Assembly (NCBI RefSeq): GCF_023509825.1 | Contig: NZ_JAKQXY010000001.1 | Coordinates: 186,001-250,000, forward strand | DNA length: 64,000 nt | Reading direction: 5' to 3' | From: Spiroplasma attinicola | Lineage (GTDB): Bacteria > Bacillota_I > Bacilli_A > Mycoplasmatales > VBWQ01 | Shown: positions 1 to 10,035 of the stretch, in pieces | Layout: each line of letters begins with the position of its first letter | How positions within the stretch are numbered: the stretch's first letter is position 1 | Notes under the pieces: model-generated | What the model saw: only the letters and a program-made list of their open reading frames with translations | Told to the model about the DNA's origin: nothing | Database searches by the model: none | Made by a program: the position numbers and the translations under genes

Positions 1-15
1 AAAAGGAGAAAATAA

Positions 16-744
16 ATGCAACATATTAATATTTTGGGAACTTTCATTTTCATGATTATTGGTTATTTAATTGGATCATTTTCGCTTTCAATTATTGTTA
101 GTAAAAAAAAGTTTAAAAGAGATGTACGAGAATATCACTCACATAATGCTGGAGCAACCAATTCAACAAGAGTTTTAGGTAAAAAATGAGGAATAATAAT
201 TTTATTTGCCGATGGATTTAAACCAATGATTGCTGTTTTAGTTGCTTGAGGATTAACATTCATTCACATTGCAAATGCTAAATGAACACATTTATTTAAT
301 GATGCTTTTGTTTATTATGCTGGATTTGGTTCAATCATTGGTCATTGTTGACCACTTTATTTTGGTTTTCGTGGTGGTAAAGGTGCTGCTTCATCATTAG
401 GATTATTACTAATAATTAATCCAATTTATTTTGTTGTTGCTGTTGCTGCTTGATGAGCAATTCTTTATATTTGAAAAATGGTTTCATTATCATCAGTATT
501 AATGGTCGGAATTGCCTTTGCGATTTCTTGAATTCCTCATATGCCAGTCAATGCTTATGTATGACCACATGATATACAATACAATATGATTAGTTGAATT
601 ATTTTGTTAACTTGAATTGTTGTTATCATGCGCCATTGATCTAATTTAATGCGAATTTTCAATAAAACTGAACGAAAAGTAACAATGTTTGATCGCAAAA
701 ATAAAAAAATTACAGAAGAAAAACAAAATAATAAAACAAAGTAA
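16..744 (+). CDS. plsY: Glycerol-3-phosphate acyltransferase PlsY
   Basis: 242 codons read with UGA as Trp. PlsY is the membrane enzyme that moves an acyl group from acyl-phosphate to glycerol-3-phosphate, the first step of phosphatidic acid synthesis. The sequence shows an N-terminal membrane segment with the family motif IGSFS, then HNAGATNSTRVLG (the SGN.GATN-like loop), and later FGFRGGKGAA, the conserved glycine-rich loop that binds substrate. Hydrophobic segments alternate throughout as expected for a multi-spanning protein, and the C-terminus is a charged Lys-rich tail. An AAGGAG Shine-Dalgarno lies 6-7 bases before the ATG. A terminator follows directly, so it ends its transcription unit. 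Length matches the family plus the tail. Confidence 0.95.
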
Positions 745-765
745 TTTAAAAAAATATAAAAAAAT

Positions 766-802
766 CAATAACTCAGAATATTAATTCTGGGTTATTTTTT
801 TG
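766..802 (+). terminator. Rho-independent terminator after plsY
   Basis: A 13-base arm (AATAACTCAGAAT) and its near-perfect complement (ATTCTGGGTTATT, one G-T) are separated by a short AT loop and followed by a run of seven T. Confidence 0.85.
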
Positions 803-933
803 CAAATTTTTAAAATTAATATTGTAAAAAAATAAACTTTTCATATAATAACATATGTAATCAATTGGGTAAGAGGAGATTAATTTTTTCTAGTTGATCT
901 TAATAAATATTTTTATTAAAAACTGGAGGAGAT

Positions 934-1136
934 ATGAAAAAGGTTTTAGTACTTTAGTAAGTTTTATTTTAGCTTTAACTTCTGCAACTGGATGACTTAC
1001 ACCGCTTCTTAAACTAATTTCTGGTCTTTTTGCTACCATAACAAGACAAATGATTAATGCCGATAATGGCAAGGAGTGAAATGACAATGACCTTGGTTTA
1101 TTATTTGAAGAAAAATTTCCACTGAATAACATATAA
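934..1136 (+). pseudogene. Frameshifted small secreted-protein gene
   Basis: An ATG preceded by a strong GGAGGAG ribosome site starts MKKVLVL and then meets TAG. In the next frame the reading continues with no stop: STLVSFILALTSATGW, then about 45 more residues ending in FPLNNI and TAA. Joined, the two parts make a Lys-start, hydrophobic-core signal peptide followed by a roughly 45-residue acidic tail, so a one-base indel after codon 5 has probably broken a small secreted protein. The end of this ORF is repeated upstream of the second membrane-protein copy at about 2190-2238, so it belongs to the duplicated unit. I do not recognise the family. Confidence 0.55.
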
Positions 1137-1168
1137 TCAAAACAATATTTAGGGAAAGTAGGTTTACA

Positions 1169-2089
1169 ATGGGTTGATTTTCAATATGATTAGAAAGAAC
1201 CATCGGATTAGTAATTGGCAAAAAAAATGCAATTACAAAAGGAGAAATTGAAACAACAAGAAAAAAGTTAGATGCTATTCATAAATTACGTAGTACAAAA
1301 ACTGTAATTAAAAATAATTTTGATCTTAAACCAGCAATATTAAGATTATTATTTTTAGCTTATTGAATTGATGGCATTTTTTTGGTACTTAGTATTACCG
1401 CCAACATGTTTTATACTGGACTTTTTTTAGTTCTTGAAGCTTTTAAAATTAAAATATCTGGTGCTCCTGAAACTCCTATTAGAATTCCTTGAATTGGAAT
1501 TTTAATTATTAATCTTTTAGTAATCTTATTTTTTATTCACTGAATCAGTGACTGTTATAAACTATCATTAAGAGACAAATATCGTAATAATTATTTAAAG
1601 TTATTATGATTAGATACAATTACTTTAAATTTTTTTAATATTATTGCTAGTTTAATTTTTTTAAAAAATAAAAAGCCTATAACAAATATAAATCCAAAGC
1701 AACAAGAAATTAAACATTCTAATTTAAATTTCAAAGCAATTAAAGATTTCTCTAAAATTGAATTATTGATTTTATTATTTAATTTAATATTAATAATATT
1801 AGCAATTCCAATTGGATATTTTGTCTCAGTTAATATTATTAAATGAATTTGTGCATGCATTATTGTTCTAACTTTTACTTTTTTGCAAATTTGATCATTA
1901 TTAAAAATTACTGGAATAATAATTGTTCAAAAAATGCTTAAGAATTTATTAATTGATGATAATTATTATCTATTATTAACAATTATTCGTTTTTGAGGAT
2001 TTATTTTAAATGATTATTATATGGCTGTTTTTTTTAATATCTTAAAACTTGATGAAAACTATCAAGAATTTATTATTCAACAATGATAA
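1169..2089 (+). CDS. Multi-spanning membrane protein, tandem copy A
   Basis: 306 residues (UGA = Trp) beginning MGWFSIWLERTIGLVIGKKN. After a basic N-terminal 50 residues it has about six hydrophobic segments, near residues 62-90, 104-124, 145-157, 188-215, 218-232 and 258-275, so it should be an integral membrane protein. A charged loop at about 158-187 separates the two halves. No catalytic motif is visible and I do not recognise the family; Spiroplasma genomes carry many lineage-specific membrane proteins. The copy at 2275-3207 is nearly identical over most of its length. The weak AAAGTAGG upstream is the only Shine-Dalgarno candidate. Confidence 0.75.
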
Positions 2090-2189
2090 AATTGCTACAA
2101 TTCTTAAAGATAATTTACAATACCATAATAATGGTTATATTAAAGATTTAGGCAACAATAATGCTAAACTATGGTAAAGGAGTAAAATG

Positions 2190-2238
2190 AAAGTGAACTT
2201 ATTTTATTATTCCAAGAAAAATTTCCACTGAATAAAAT
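2190..2238 (+). pseudogene. Remnant of the small secreted-protein gene (second copy)
   Basis: The stretch ending AAAATTTCCACTGAATAAAA matches the 3' end of the broken gene at 934-1136, including its position just before the membrane-protein ATG. The signal-peptide part is absent, and the sequence before it (about 2090-2187) has only a short open frame ending in LGNNNAKLW that resembles nothing I know. It marks the left edge of the second duplicated unit. Confidence 0.5.
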
Positions 2239-2274
2239 ATAATCAAAACAATATTTAGTGAAAGTAGGTTTATA

Positions 2275-3207
2275 ATGGGTTGATTTTCAATATGATTAGC
2301 AAGAATCATCGGACTAACAATTGCTAAAAAAAATTCAATTACAACAATAGAAATTGAAACAACAAGAAAAAAAATAATTGCAACTCATAGATTATATAGT
2401 ATTAAATCGTTAATTCAATCTAATCTTGATCTTAAACCGGCAATATTAAGATTATTTTTTTTAACCTATTGAATTGACGGTATTTTTTTGGCATTTAGTA
2501 TTATAGCAAATATGTTTTATACTTGGCTTTTTTTAGTTCTTGAAGCTTTTAAAATTAAAATATCTGGTGCTCCTGAAACTCCTATTAGAATTCCTTGAAT
2601 TGGAATTTTAATTATTAATCTTTTAGTAATCTTATTTTTTATTCGCTGAATTAGTGACTATTATAAACTATCATTACGAGACAAATATCGTAATAATTAT
2701 TTAAAGTTATTATGATTAGATATTATCACTTTAAATCTTTTTAGCGTCATTGGAAGTTTAATCTTTTTAAAAAATAAAAAATCTATGATAAATGTAAATC
2801 TAAAGCAGCAAGAAATTAAACATTCTAATTTAAATTCTGAAACAATTAAAAATTTCTCCAAAATTAGTACTAAAATTGAATTATTGATTTTATTATTTAA
2901 TTTAATATTAATAATATTAGCAATTCCAATTGGATATTTTGTCTCAGTTAATATTATTAAATGAATTTGTGCATCAATTATTTTTCTAACTTTTACTTTT
3001 TTGCAAGCTTGATCACTGCAAAAAATTACCGGGTTAATAATTGTTCGTAAAATGCTTAAGAATTTATTAATTGATGAAAATTATTATTTATTATTAATAA
3101 TAATTCGCTTCCTAGGATTTAATTTTGGTGTTTCTTATATGACTGTTTTTATTAGCATTTTAAAACTTGATGAAAACTATCAAGAATTTATTATTCAACA
3201 ATGATAA
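2275..3207 (+). CDS. Multi-spanning membrane protein, tandem copy B
   Basis: 310 residues, a paralogue of the gene at 1169-2089. Start (MGWFSIWL), the central block from LVLEAFKIKISGAPETPI through the next membrane segments, and the end (LDENYQEFIIQQW) are shared almost word for word, while residues 12-60 and the loop at 160-190 have diverged. Copy B carries four extra residues in the loop (STKI insertion near residue 183). Both copies are open, so both may be expressed. Function unknown; about six membrane segments. A bidirectional terminator at 3297-3329 follows. Confidence 0.75.
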
Positions 3208-3295
3208 AAAATTTTATTAAAACAATGAGAAAAAAATAGCATTTTGTTATCTTAAAATTAATCTTTAATAATCCTAATATTTATTAAAATTAAAA

Positions 3296-3332
3296 AAATG
3301 AGTTCAATTAAATAATAATTGACTCATTATTA
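3296..3332. terminator. Bidirectional terminator between convergent genes
   Basis: AATGAGTTCAATTA pairs with TAATTGACTCATT (one bulged base) around a 4-base loop, with A-runs on the left and T-rich sequence on the right. It separates the + membrane-protein pair from the - strand acyltransferase. Confidence 0.75.
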
Positions 3333-3336
3333 AGAT

Positions 3337-4473
3337 TTATTTTTCTTCTTGTAATTTTGATTGTTGTTTTCGTTTTTCATTAATAGTTTTAAATCATTTT
3401 TTTCATTTTTCTCAGATAAAAGGTTTAAAAATAAAACGATCAAAATTTTGTGTTGCTAAAACTAAAATAATTGTTAAGAAATAACAAATTAAAATTGTTA
3501 AAATAGTACGACTATAATTATCCAAATTAGTATATGACATTAATGTTGATGCTCAGAGATAAATAAAACCTTGATGAAGAACATAAATTCATCAACTTAA
3601 ATCTGATCACCAATTAATAAATTTATTATGAAATTTAAATCCTTTAAAAATTAAAAAATAAAATCATCCTGCTAAAGTTCATAAAGGATTTAAATATGTC
3701 CGAGCAGTTCCACCATCTTTCATTCATCATTCTCATGAAAAATTAATTAAATAAACAATAACTAATCCTAAAACTCCATATAACTGCATTTTGGAATTAT
3801 ATTCTCATCTTTTCTCTTGCTCAATTAAATGTCAATAACCACCTAAAACTGCAGGAAACATAACAATGCCAAATGTAGCTCAGTCAGTATAAGCTGAAAA
3901 ATTATAATGAATAACCTTAATTAAAGCATGACCAAGAGTTGCGATAATAGTAATCATAAAGAAAAATCATAAAATTCATTTTAATAATTGCTTTCCGTTC
4001 TTATAATTTTTATCTAAAAAACTAGCAAAAAATGGAAAGATTAAATAAACAAAAATAATTGCTCAAAAATATCAAAAATTAGGTGAAATCAAATCAATAA
4101 TAACATTAACAAAAAAATCATAAAAAAAATTTGCAACAGAATCATGGGCAATAAATGAAGCAGCAATTAAATAAATTAAAGAAATTAATATTCTTCAAAT
4201 AACAATTTCTAAAGTTAAAAATAAAAATCTTTTAATTTTACTACCTTGATCATTTTTTAAAATCAAAAAATATCCGGTAATAAAAGCAAAACAAAAGATT
4301 GCTGGTCAACTAATAACTCTGCCAATTACAACAAACAAATTATCACTAGGTAAAAAATAAAAAATTTCATGAATAATAATAACAAAAAACATTGATAAAA
4401 TTCTTAATAATTCAACACCACTTTCACGGGTCTTAATATTAAGATTATGTTTAATATTAAAAAAATCAACCAT
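3337..4473 (-). CDS. Acyltransferase 3 family membrane protein
   Basis: 378 residues with about ten hydrophobic segments. The N-terminus has RESGVELLRILSMFFVIIIH, the arginine and histidine pattern at the first membrane helix of acyltransferase family 3 (OafA/YrhL type), enzymes that O-acylate sugars or other surface molecules. Later features also fit: FAFITGYFL, NFWYFWAIIFVYLIFP, and a late helix with LSWWIYVLHQGFIY. The C-terminus is a Lys/Glu-rich cytoplasmic tail. An AGAGG site precedes the ATG. It stands alone between two bidirectional terminators, so it is a single-gene unit. The substrate cannot be read; in a wall-less cell a membrane glycolipid or surface glycan is plausible (inference). 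Confidence 0.8.
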
Positions 4474-4525
4474 ATATATCCTCTAATAATTTCTATGTTA
4501 ATTCTAATAGATTCTATTTAATTAA

Positions 4526-4584
4526 AATAAAAAAGAGTTTTATCATTACTAGCAAAAATAAAATGATAAAAACTCTTTTTTCAT
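4526..4584. terminator. Bidirectional terminator
   Basis: AAAAAAGAGTTTTATCATT and its complement AATGATAAAAACTCTTTTTT enclose a 14-base loop. It ends the tkt operon on the - strand and sits just upstream of the acyltransferase gene. Confidence 0.85.
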
Positions 4585-4586
4585 AA

Positions 4587-4823
4587 TTATTTTTTCTTTG
4601 TCATTCTTTGTTGTCGTTTCATTGCTTGCATTACTGATTTAATTTGCGCTTCACTTGGTTTACGACCCATTTGTGAATACATTGCACGAATCATATTTTC
4701 ATTAATTGGTGGATTTTTTTCCAATTGTTTTTCAAAAATTCTTTTAGTAATTAAAAAACCAATTCCACCACCAATTAAAGCACCAACAATGCCAATTATT
4801 AATCCTGCTCATCACGGAATCAT
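4587..4823 (-). CDS. yneF: UPF0154 family membrane protein (YneF-like)
   Basis: 78 residues: one N-terminal membrane helix rich in Gly (LIIGIVGALIGGGIGFLITK), then a conserved block with NPPINENMIRAMYSQMGRK and PSEAQIKSVM, which is characteristic of UPF0154 (B. subtilis YneF, Mycoplasma homologues). Function of the family is unknown. The ATG lies one base after the tkt stop, and its ribosome site (AAGGAGGTAA) is formed by the last codons of tkt. Transketolase-YneF adjacency is common in Firmicutes and Mollicutes. Confidence 0.9.
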
Positions 4824-4824
4824 A

Positions 4825-6834
4825 TTATTTTACCTCCTTATTTGTTAAATACTTGATAACTTTTTGATAAATTTTATTACTTGTAAAACCATATTTATCT
4901 AAAACTGCTGATATTTCACCTGACATACCAAATTGATTTATACCAATTACTAAACCAGCAAGTCCAACATATTTATATCATGAGTCATTAACACCCATTT
5001 CAATCGCCACCTTTTTAATTGTTATTGGCAAGATTTTATTTTTATATTCTTGTTCCTGTCGATCAAATAAATAAGTTGATGGCATCGAAACAACTCGAGC
5101 ATTAATTTTATTTTTAACTAACATCTTTTGTACTTCAACAGCTAAATGAACTTCACTACCTGTAGCAATAAAAACTAAATCTAATGCTTTTGTTTTATCT
5201 TCATCACTAATAATATAAGCACCTTTGGCAACAGCATCAATATTACTATTAGTCATTTGTGGTAAATCTTGTCTTGTTAAAGCAATCGCACTAGGAAAAG
5301 TTTTTGCCATTAAAGCAACTTTATAAGCTCCAATTGTTTCTCTAACATCTGCTGGACGCATAACATTAAAATTAGGAATTGTTCTTAACATTAATAATTG
5401 TTCAACTGGTTGATGTGTTGGTCCATCTTCACCAACAGCAATTGAATCATGAGTAAAAATAAATAATGAAGGAATTTTCATTAATGCTGCTAATCTTAAA
5501 GCAGCTTTTTGATAATCACTAAATACTAAAAAAGTTGAACCAAAAGCAATTAAACCTTGATGTAAAGTTAAACCATTAACAATTGCAGACATCGCAAATT
5601 CTCGAACACCAAAATGAAGATGACGACCACGATAATTTTTACTATCATAATCTTGATCTGAAACCATTGCTTTTGTTGAACTAGATAAATCAGCACTACC
5701 ACCAATTAATGTTGGATAATGTTGTGATAAAAGTTTTAAAATTTTTCCTGAAACAACTCTTGTTGCGACAGATTCATTATTAATGATACTTTGTCAGTCA
5801 ATTTTATTAAATAAAAAGGGATTATTAAATAACTGTCCTTTGATAGCAAAACTAATTTCTTGATATAAATCAGAATAATTTTTTTGATAATCATTTAATA
5901 GTTTATTTCATTTTCGTTCTGCATCTTGACCTTGATTAATTTTTGCTTTTTGAAAATTATTGATTACTTCTTGGGGAACTGAAAATGTTTCTTTAGTATT
6001 TCATTGTAAATTTTTCTTTACTGTTGCAATATCATCCATTAATGGCGCACCATGAACTGCTGGAGTTCCTTGCTTTGTTGCCCCAAAACCAATTACTGTT
6101 TTAACTTCAATTAAAGTTGGTAATTCACTTGCTTTAGCACTTGCAATTGCTTTACTAATTGCTTGATAATCATTGCCCTCAGTAACTTTTAAATAATTTC
6201 AGTTTAAGGCTTTCATTCTTTTTTCAGTATTTTCAGAAATAACGGCATCAGTTGCTGAATCTAATTGCACATCATTTGAATCGTATAAAACAATTAACTT
6301 ATGTAATTTAAAGTGACCTGCAAAACTTAAAGCTTCTTGAGTAATCCCTTCTTGTAAATCACCATCACCACATAAGACATAAGTATAATGATCAATTAAT
6401 TTATGATTATCTTGATTATATTTTGCTGCTAAAAAACTTTCAGCAATCGCCATACCAACAGCTGTTGCTAAACCTTGACCTAAAGGTCCAGTTGCCATTT
6501 CAATTCCTAAATCTAAATCATATTCTGGATGACCTGGAGTTTTACTATCTAACTTACGAAAATTCTTTAAATCATCAATTTTATAATTATAACCAGCATG
6601 ATATAGCATTGAATACAATAAAGCACTACCATGACCAGCAGATAAAATAAAACGATCACGATTAAATCAATAAGGATTCTTTGGATTAAATTTTAAATGA
6701 TCTTTAAATAAAGCATACACCATTGGTGCCGCACCTAAAACAATTCCTGGATGACCACTTTTAGCATTATTAACTGCTTCAACTCCTAAAACTCGAATTG
6801 AATTAATTGTTAATTGATCAATATTATTTGGCAT
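4825..6834 (-). CDS. tkt: Transketolase
   Basis: 669 residues, full length. Thiamine-diphosphate enzyme of the non-oxidative pentose phosphate pathway. N-terminal domain shows [14 protein letters not shown] (substrate-binding His), [23 protein letters not shown] and the TPP/metal motif GDGDLQEG. The middle domain has HFGVREFAM with the catalytic Glu and [18 protein letters not shown]; the C-terminal domain has the regulatory fold with ATGSEV. The start ATG follows a GGAGG site. The last codons (ACA AAT AAG GAG GTA AAA TAA) double as the ribosome site of yneF. Transcribed on the same strand as, and 77 bases after, aspS. Confidence 0.97.
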
Positions 6835-6911
6835 TTTTTACTTCCTCCAACTTTAACCATTTTCCCTTATAATCTTAATGATTTTTTTCAAAAAAATAAA
6901 GTTAATATCAT

Positions 6912-8675
6912 TTATTTTTTATCATTCAAAATTTTTAATCCCAATACTTGTAATTGTTTAACATCAATCGCACTTGGACTATTAGTTAATAAATCAATAC
7001 CACTACTATTTTTTGGAAAGGCAATCGTATCTCTAATTGAATTGTTCTTAGCTAAAATCATCAATAAACGATCAATACCAAAAGCAATCCCAGCATGAGG
7101 TGGCACCCCATAATCAAAAGCATCTAAAAAGAAACCAAATTGTTCTTTAACAATTTCTGGTTTTAATTGTAAAATTTCAAAAATCTTTGCTTGTAATTGC
7201 TTGTCAAAAATTCGCACACTGCCACCAGCAATTTCATTACCATTTAAAACTAAATCATAAGCTGATGCTTTAATTTTTAGTAATTGATCAAAATCTTTTT
7301 GTTTTAAATCTAAAACTTGTTCTGGTAATAAAGGACTAGTAAATGGATGATGACAAGCAGAAATTTTATTATCAATTTTTTCAAACATTGGTCAATCAAC
7401 AATTCATAATAAACGATAAGTATTAATATTTGCTAAGAAATCTGGATGCTTTGCTTGTCGTTCTTGATCTAAACAATAAAAAGTTCTAATTGCACCTAAA
7501 ACCATCGCACCAGTATTATCAGATTCATAAGTTAAATAACAAAGGTCTTTTTCTTTTTCAGCATTTGTTGTTCCTAAAGTTGTAAGTTGTGTTTCATTTA
7601 AAATAATTTTATTATTAGTACTAAAAATAATTCGACCTTTTGTTCTTGAGTATACTAAAAAGTTCTTACCTTGATGTTGTTCAACAATTCGTAAGATTGC
7701 TTTTTTTGTTGCATCAGTAAATTTATCATTAACTCAAAAACCTTTTAAAAATAAATCTTTCACTGTTGATGGTAAATTAACAATTTTACAAACACATCGT
7801 AAATCAGGTTTATCACTACCATATAAATCAATCGCCTCTTGATAACTTAATCAAGGTAAAGGAAAAACTAAATCTGGTAAATTTAATTGCTTTCATAAAT
7901 TTGTCATTAATTTTTCAACTAACTCAATAACATCTGCTTGTTTAACAAAAGCCATTTCTAAATCTAATTGTTGAAATTCTGGTTGCCGATCAGCACGAAA
8001 ATCTTCATCACGAAAACACTTAGCAATTTGATAATATTTATCAATGCCACTAATCATTAATAATTGTTTATATAACTGTGGTGATTGTGGTAAAGCATAA
8101 AAAGCATTTTTCTTAATCCGTGCCGGAACTAAAAAGTCTCTCGCTCCTTCCGGTGTTGATTTAGTCAAAACTGGTGTATCAACTTCTAAAAAACCTTCAG
8201 CAATTAAAAAATTACGAATAATATTAAGAAATTGATGTTTAAATTTTAATTGTTGTAACATTTCTTTTCGTCTTAAATCTAAATAACGATACTTTAAGCG
8301 TAAATCTTCTAAAGCAGTAAAATTATTGGAATCATTAATGACAAAAGGAAGTGCTTTAGCTTCACTTAAAATTTTAACTTTTTCAGCAACTACTTCAATT
8401 GCACCGGTTGTTAATTTAGGATTAGCAACTTGTCGAGCAACAACTTGACCGGTAACTTGAATTACTGATTCAACTTTCATTTTTTTTAAATTATCAAAAT
8501 TAGGTTCATCACTTTTAATAACAATCTGTGTCAAACCATATCGATCTCGTAAGTCTAAAAAGATTGCATTTTTTTTAACTCTAATGGCATGAATTCAACC
8601 ACTTAAAATAACATTTTGTTTCAAATCATTTTTTGTCAAACTGCCACAATTATTAGTACGATATCCAGTATTCAT
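6912..8675 (-). CDS. aspS: Aspartyl-tRNA synthetase
   Basis: 587 residues, the usual bacterial AspRS size. The N-terminal OB fold (SGWIHAIRVKKNAIFLDLRDRYG) binds the anticodon; class II motif 2 is FRDEDFRADRQPEFQQLD; the GAD insertion lies in the middle; motif 3 is GIAFGIDRLLMILA near the C-terminus. The ATG overlaps the hisS stop as TAATG, and hisS ends with GTGAGGTTAAA, which supplies the Shine-Dalgarno, so the two synthetases are translationally coupled, as in B. subtilis and many Mollicutes. Confidence 0.97.
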
Positions 8676-9958
8676 TATTTAACCTCACTTATTTTCAGTA
8701 AATCAATAATTTTTGTTAATAATTGTTCTTGATTTTCAAATTTAATTACTACTTTTGTTTTTTTTGTTAACTGATAACAAGTTGCTTGATTAACTTTTTC
8801 TAATACTAAAAGATTATTAGTTGTTTGAATACTTTTAATTAAATTACTTTTTTGTTTATCATTAAATAAACTAAAATTACCATCAACAAAATACCTTATT
8901 TTTCGTAAATCATTTAACAAAAGTAACGATAGACTTAATCCTGTTTGAAATTGACTAATAATAAATAAATCTAATTTTTTAGTTTCAGTGAACTTTGGTT
9001 TATTTGCTAATAATAACATTAATCTTTCAATTCCAAAAGCAAAACCAATTGCTGGATAAGGATAGGGTACTCCTAACTCTTGTGCCAAATTATCATATCT
9101 GCCACCACCAATTAAAGTATTTTGACTTTTACCCAAAGCATCACTATTACTAACAAATTCAAAAATAACACCATTATAATAATCTAAACCACGAACTAAA
9201 GTTTGATTAATATTAAAATTAATTTTTAAAATTGTTAACATCTTAGTAATCGTAGCAAAATATGCTTTTTCTTCTGGCGAATAAAATTGAGCAATTTCTG
9301 GTACCGCTAAATTTAAAGTTTGAAATTCTTGAGCATCTAAAATTCGTAACGGATTAGTTTTAATTTTTGTTTGTAATTCAAGTGGTAATTTTGATTTTAC
9401 TTTCATTAAAGCTTTTGACAAAGCATGATTAAATTTAGTTTTTGTTGTTTCAGAACCAAAAAAATTAATTGCTAATTGATAATCATTAATATTTAATGCT
9501 TCTAACATTTTTGCTGCTAAAATAATTACTTCAACATCTAATAACGGATCTTTTGTTCCTAAAACTTCAACACCAAATTGGTGAAATTCACGGTTACGAC
9601 CCTTTTGCGGATTTTCATAACGATACATATTACCATAATAAAAATATTTTAATGTTTGTTTTTGATTATTATAAAGTTTATTTTCAACAACAGCACGAAT
9701 AACACCAGCTGTTCCTTCAGGTCTTAAAGCAAGATTTCTTTTGCCTTTATCTAAAAATTGATAAATTTCTTTTTCAACAATATTAGTTGTTGAACCAATT
9801 GAGCGTAAAAATAAATCTGCTGATTCAATTACCGGAGTAATAATTTCTTGATAATTAAAATTTTTAGCAACAGTTACTAACTTACTAATAATGTTACTAA
9901 AAATAATTACTTGTTGATTATATAAATCTTCTGTTCCCTTCGGACGCTGAAACTTCAT
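8675..9958 (-). CDS. hisS: Histidyl-tRNA synthetase
   Basis: 427 residues, full length. Opens with RPKGTEDLY, the HisRS signature; class II motif 2 region contains ALRPEGTAGVIRAV and FYYGNMYRYE; histidine-binding loops LVRGLDYYNGVIFEF and GGGRYDNL follow; motif 3 is IGFAFGIERLML. The C-terminal anticodon domain is present. AAGGTG precedes the ATG. The 77-base gap to rsh is too short for a T-box, so regulation by a T-box leader is not seen here. First gene of the hisS-aspS unit. Confidence 0.97.
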   Translation of the reverse strand: MKFQRPKGTEDLYNQQVIIFSNIISKLVTVAKNFNYQEIITPVIESADLFLRSIGSTTNIVEKEIYQFLDKGKRNLALRPEGTAGVIRAVVENKLYNNQKQTLKYFYYGNMYRYENPQKGRNREFHQFGVEVLGTKDPLLDVEVIILAAKMLEALNINDYQLAINFFGSETTKTKFNHALSKALMKVKSKLPLELQTKIKTNPLRILDAQEFQTLNLAVPEIAQFYSPEEKAYFATITKMLTILKINFNINQTLVRGLDYYNGVIFEFVSNSDALGKSQNTLIGGGRYDNLAQELGVPYPYPAIGFAFGIERLMLLLANKPKFTETKKLDLFIISQFQTGLSLSLLLLNDLRKIRYFVDGNFSLFNDKQKSNLIKSIQTTNNLLVLEKVNQATCYQLTKKTKVVIKFENQEQLLTKIIDLLKISEVK

Positions 9959-10035
9959 TTTTTCACCTTAAATTTATATTGCTTAATTATATTTTACAAA
10001 GATTTTTAATAAAAGAGTTTGATATACTTAAAATT

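Larger units (their letters stand above)
1081..3207 (+). repeat. Tandem duplication of a two-gene unit
   Basis: The unit 'tail of small secreted ORF + membrane protein' occurs twice head to tail (about 1081-2089 and 2190-3207). Non-coding sequence between the small ORF and the membrane gene (TATAATCAAAACAATATTTAG) is also conserved, so the copies arose by DNA duplication rather than by separate acquisition. Confidence 0.8.

Noticed and set aside
9959-10035. T-box leader before hisS-aspS
   Set aside because: The gap is 77 bases, too short for a T-box, and has no specifier or antiterminator motif.
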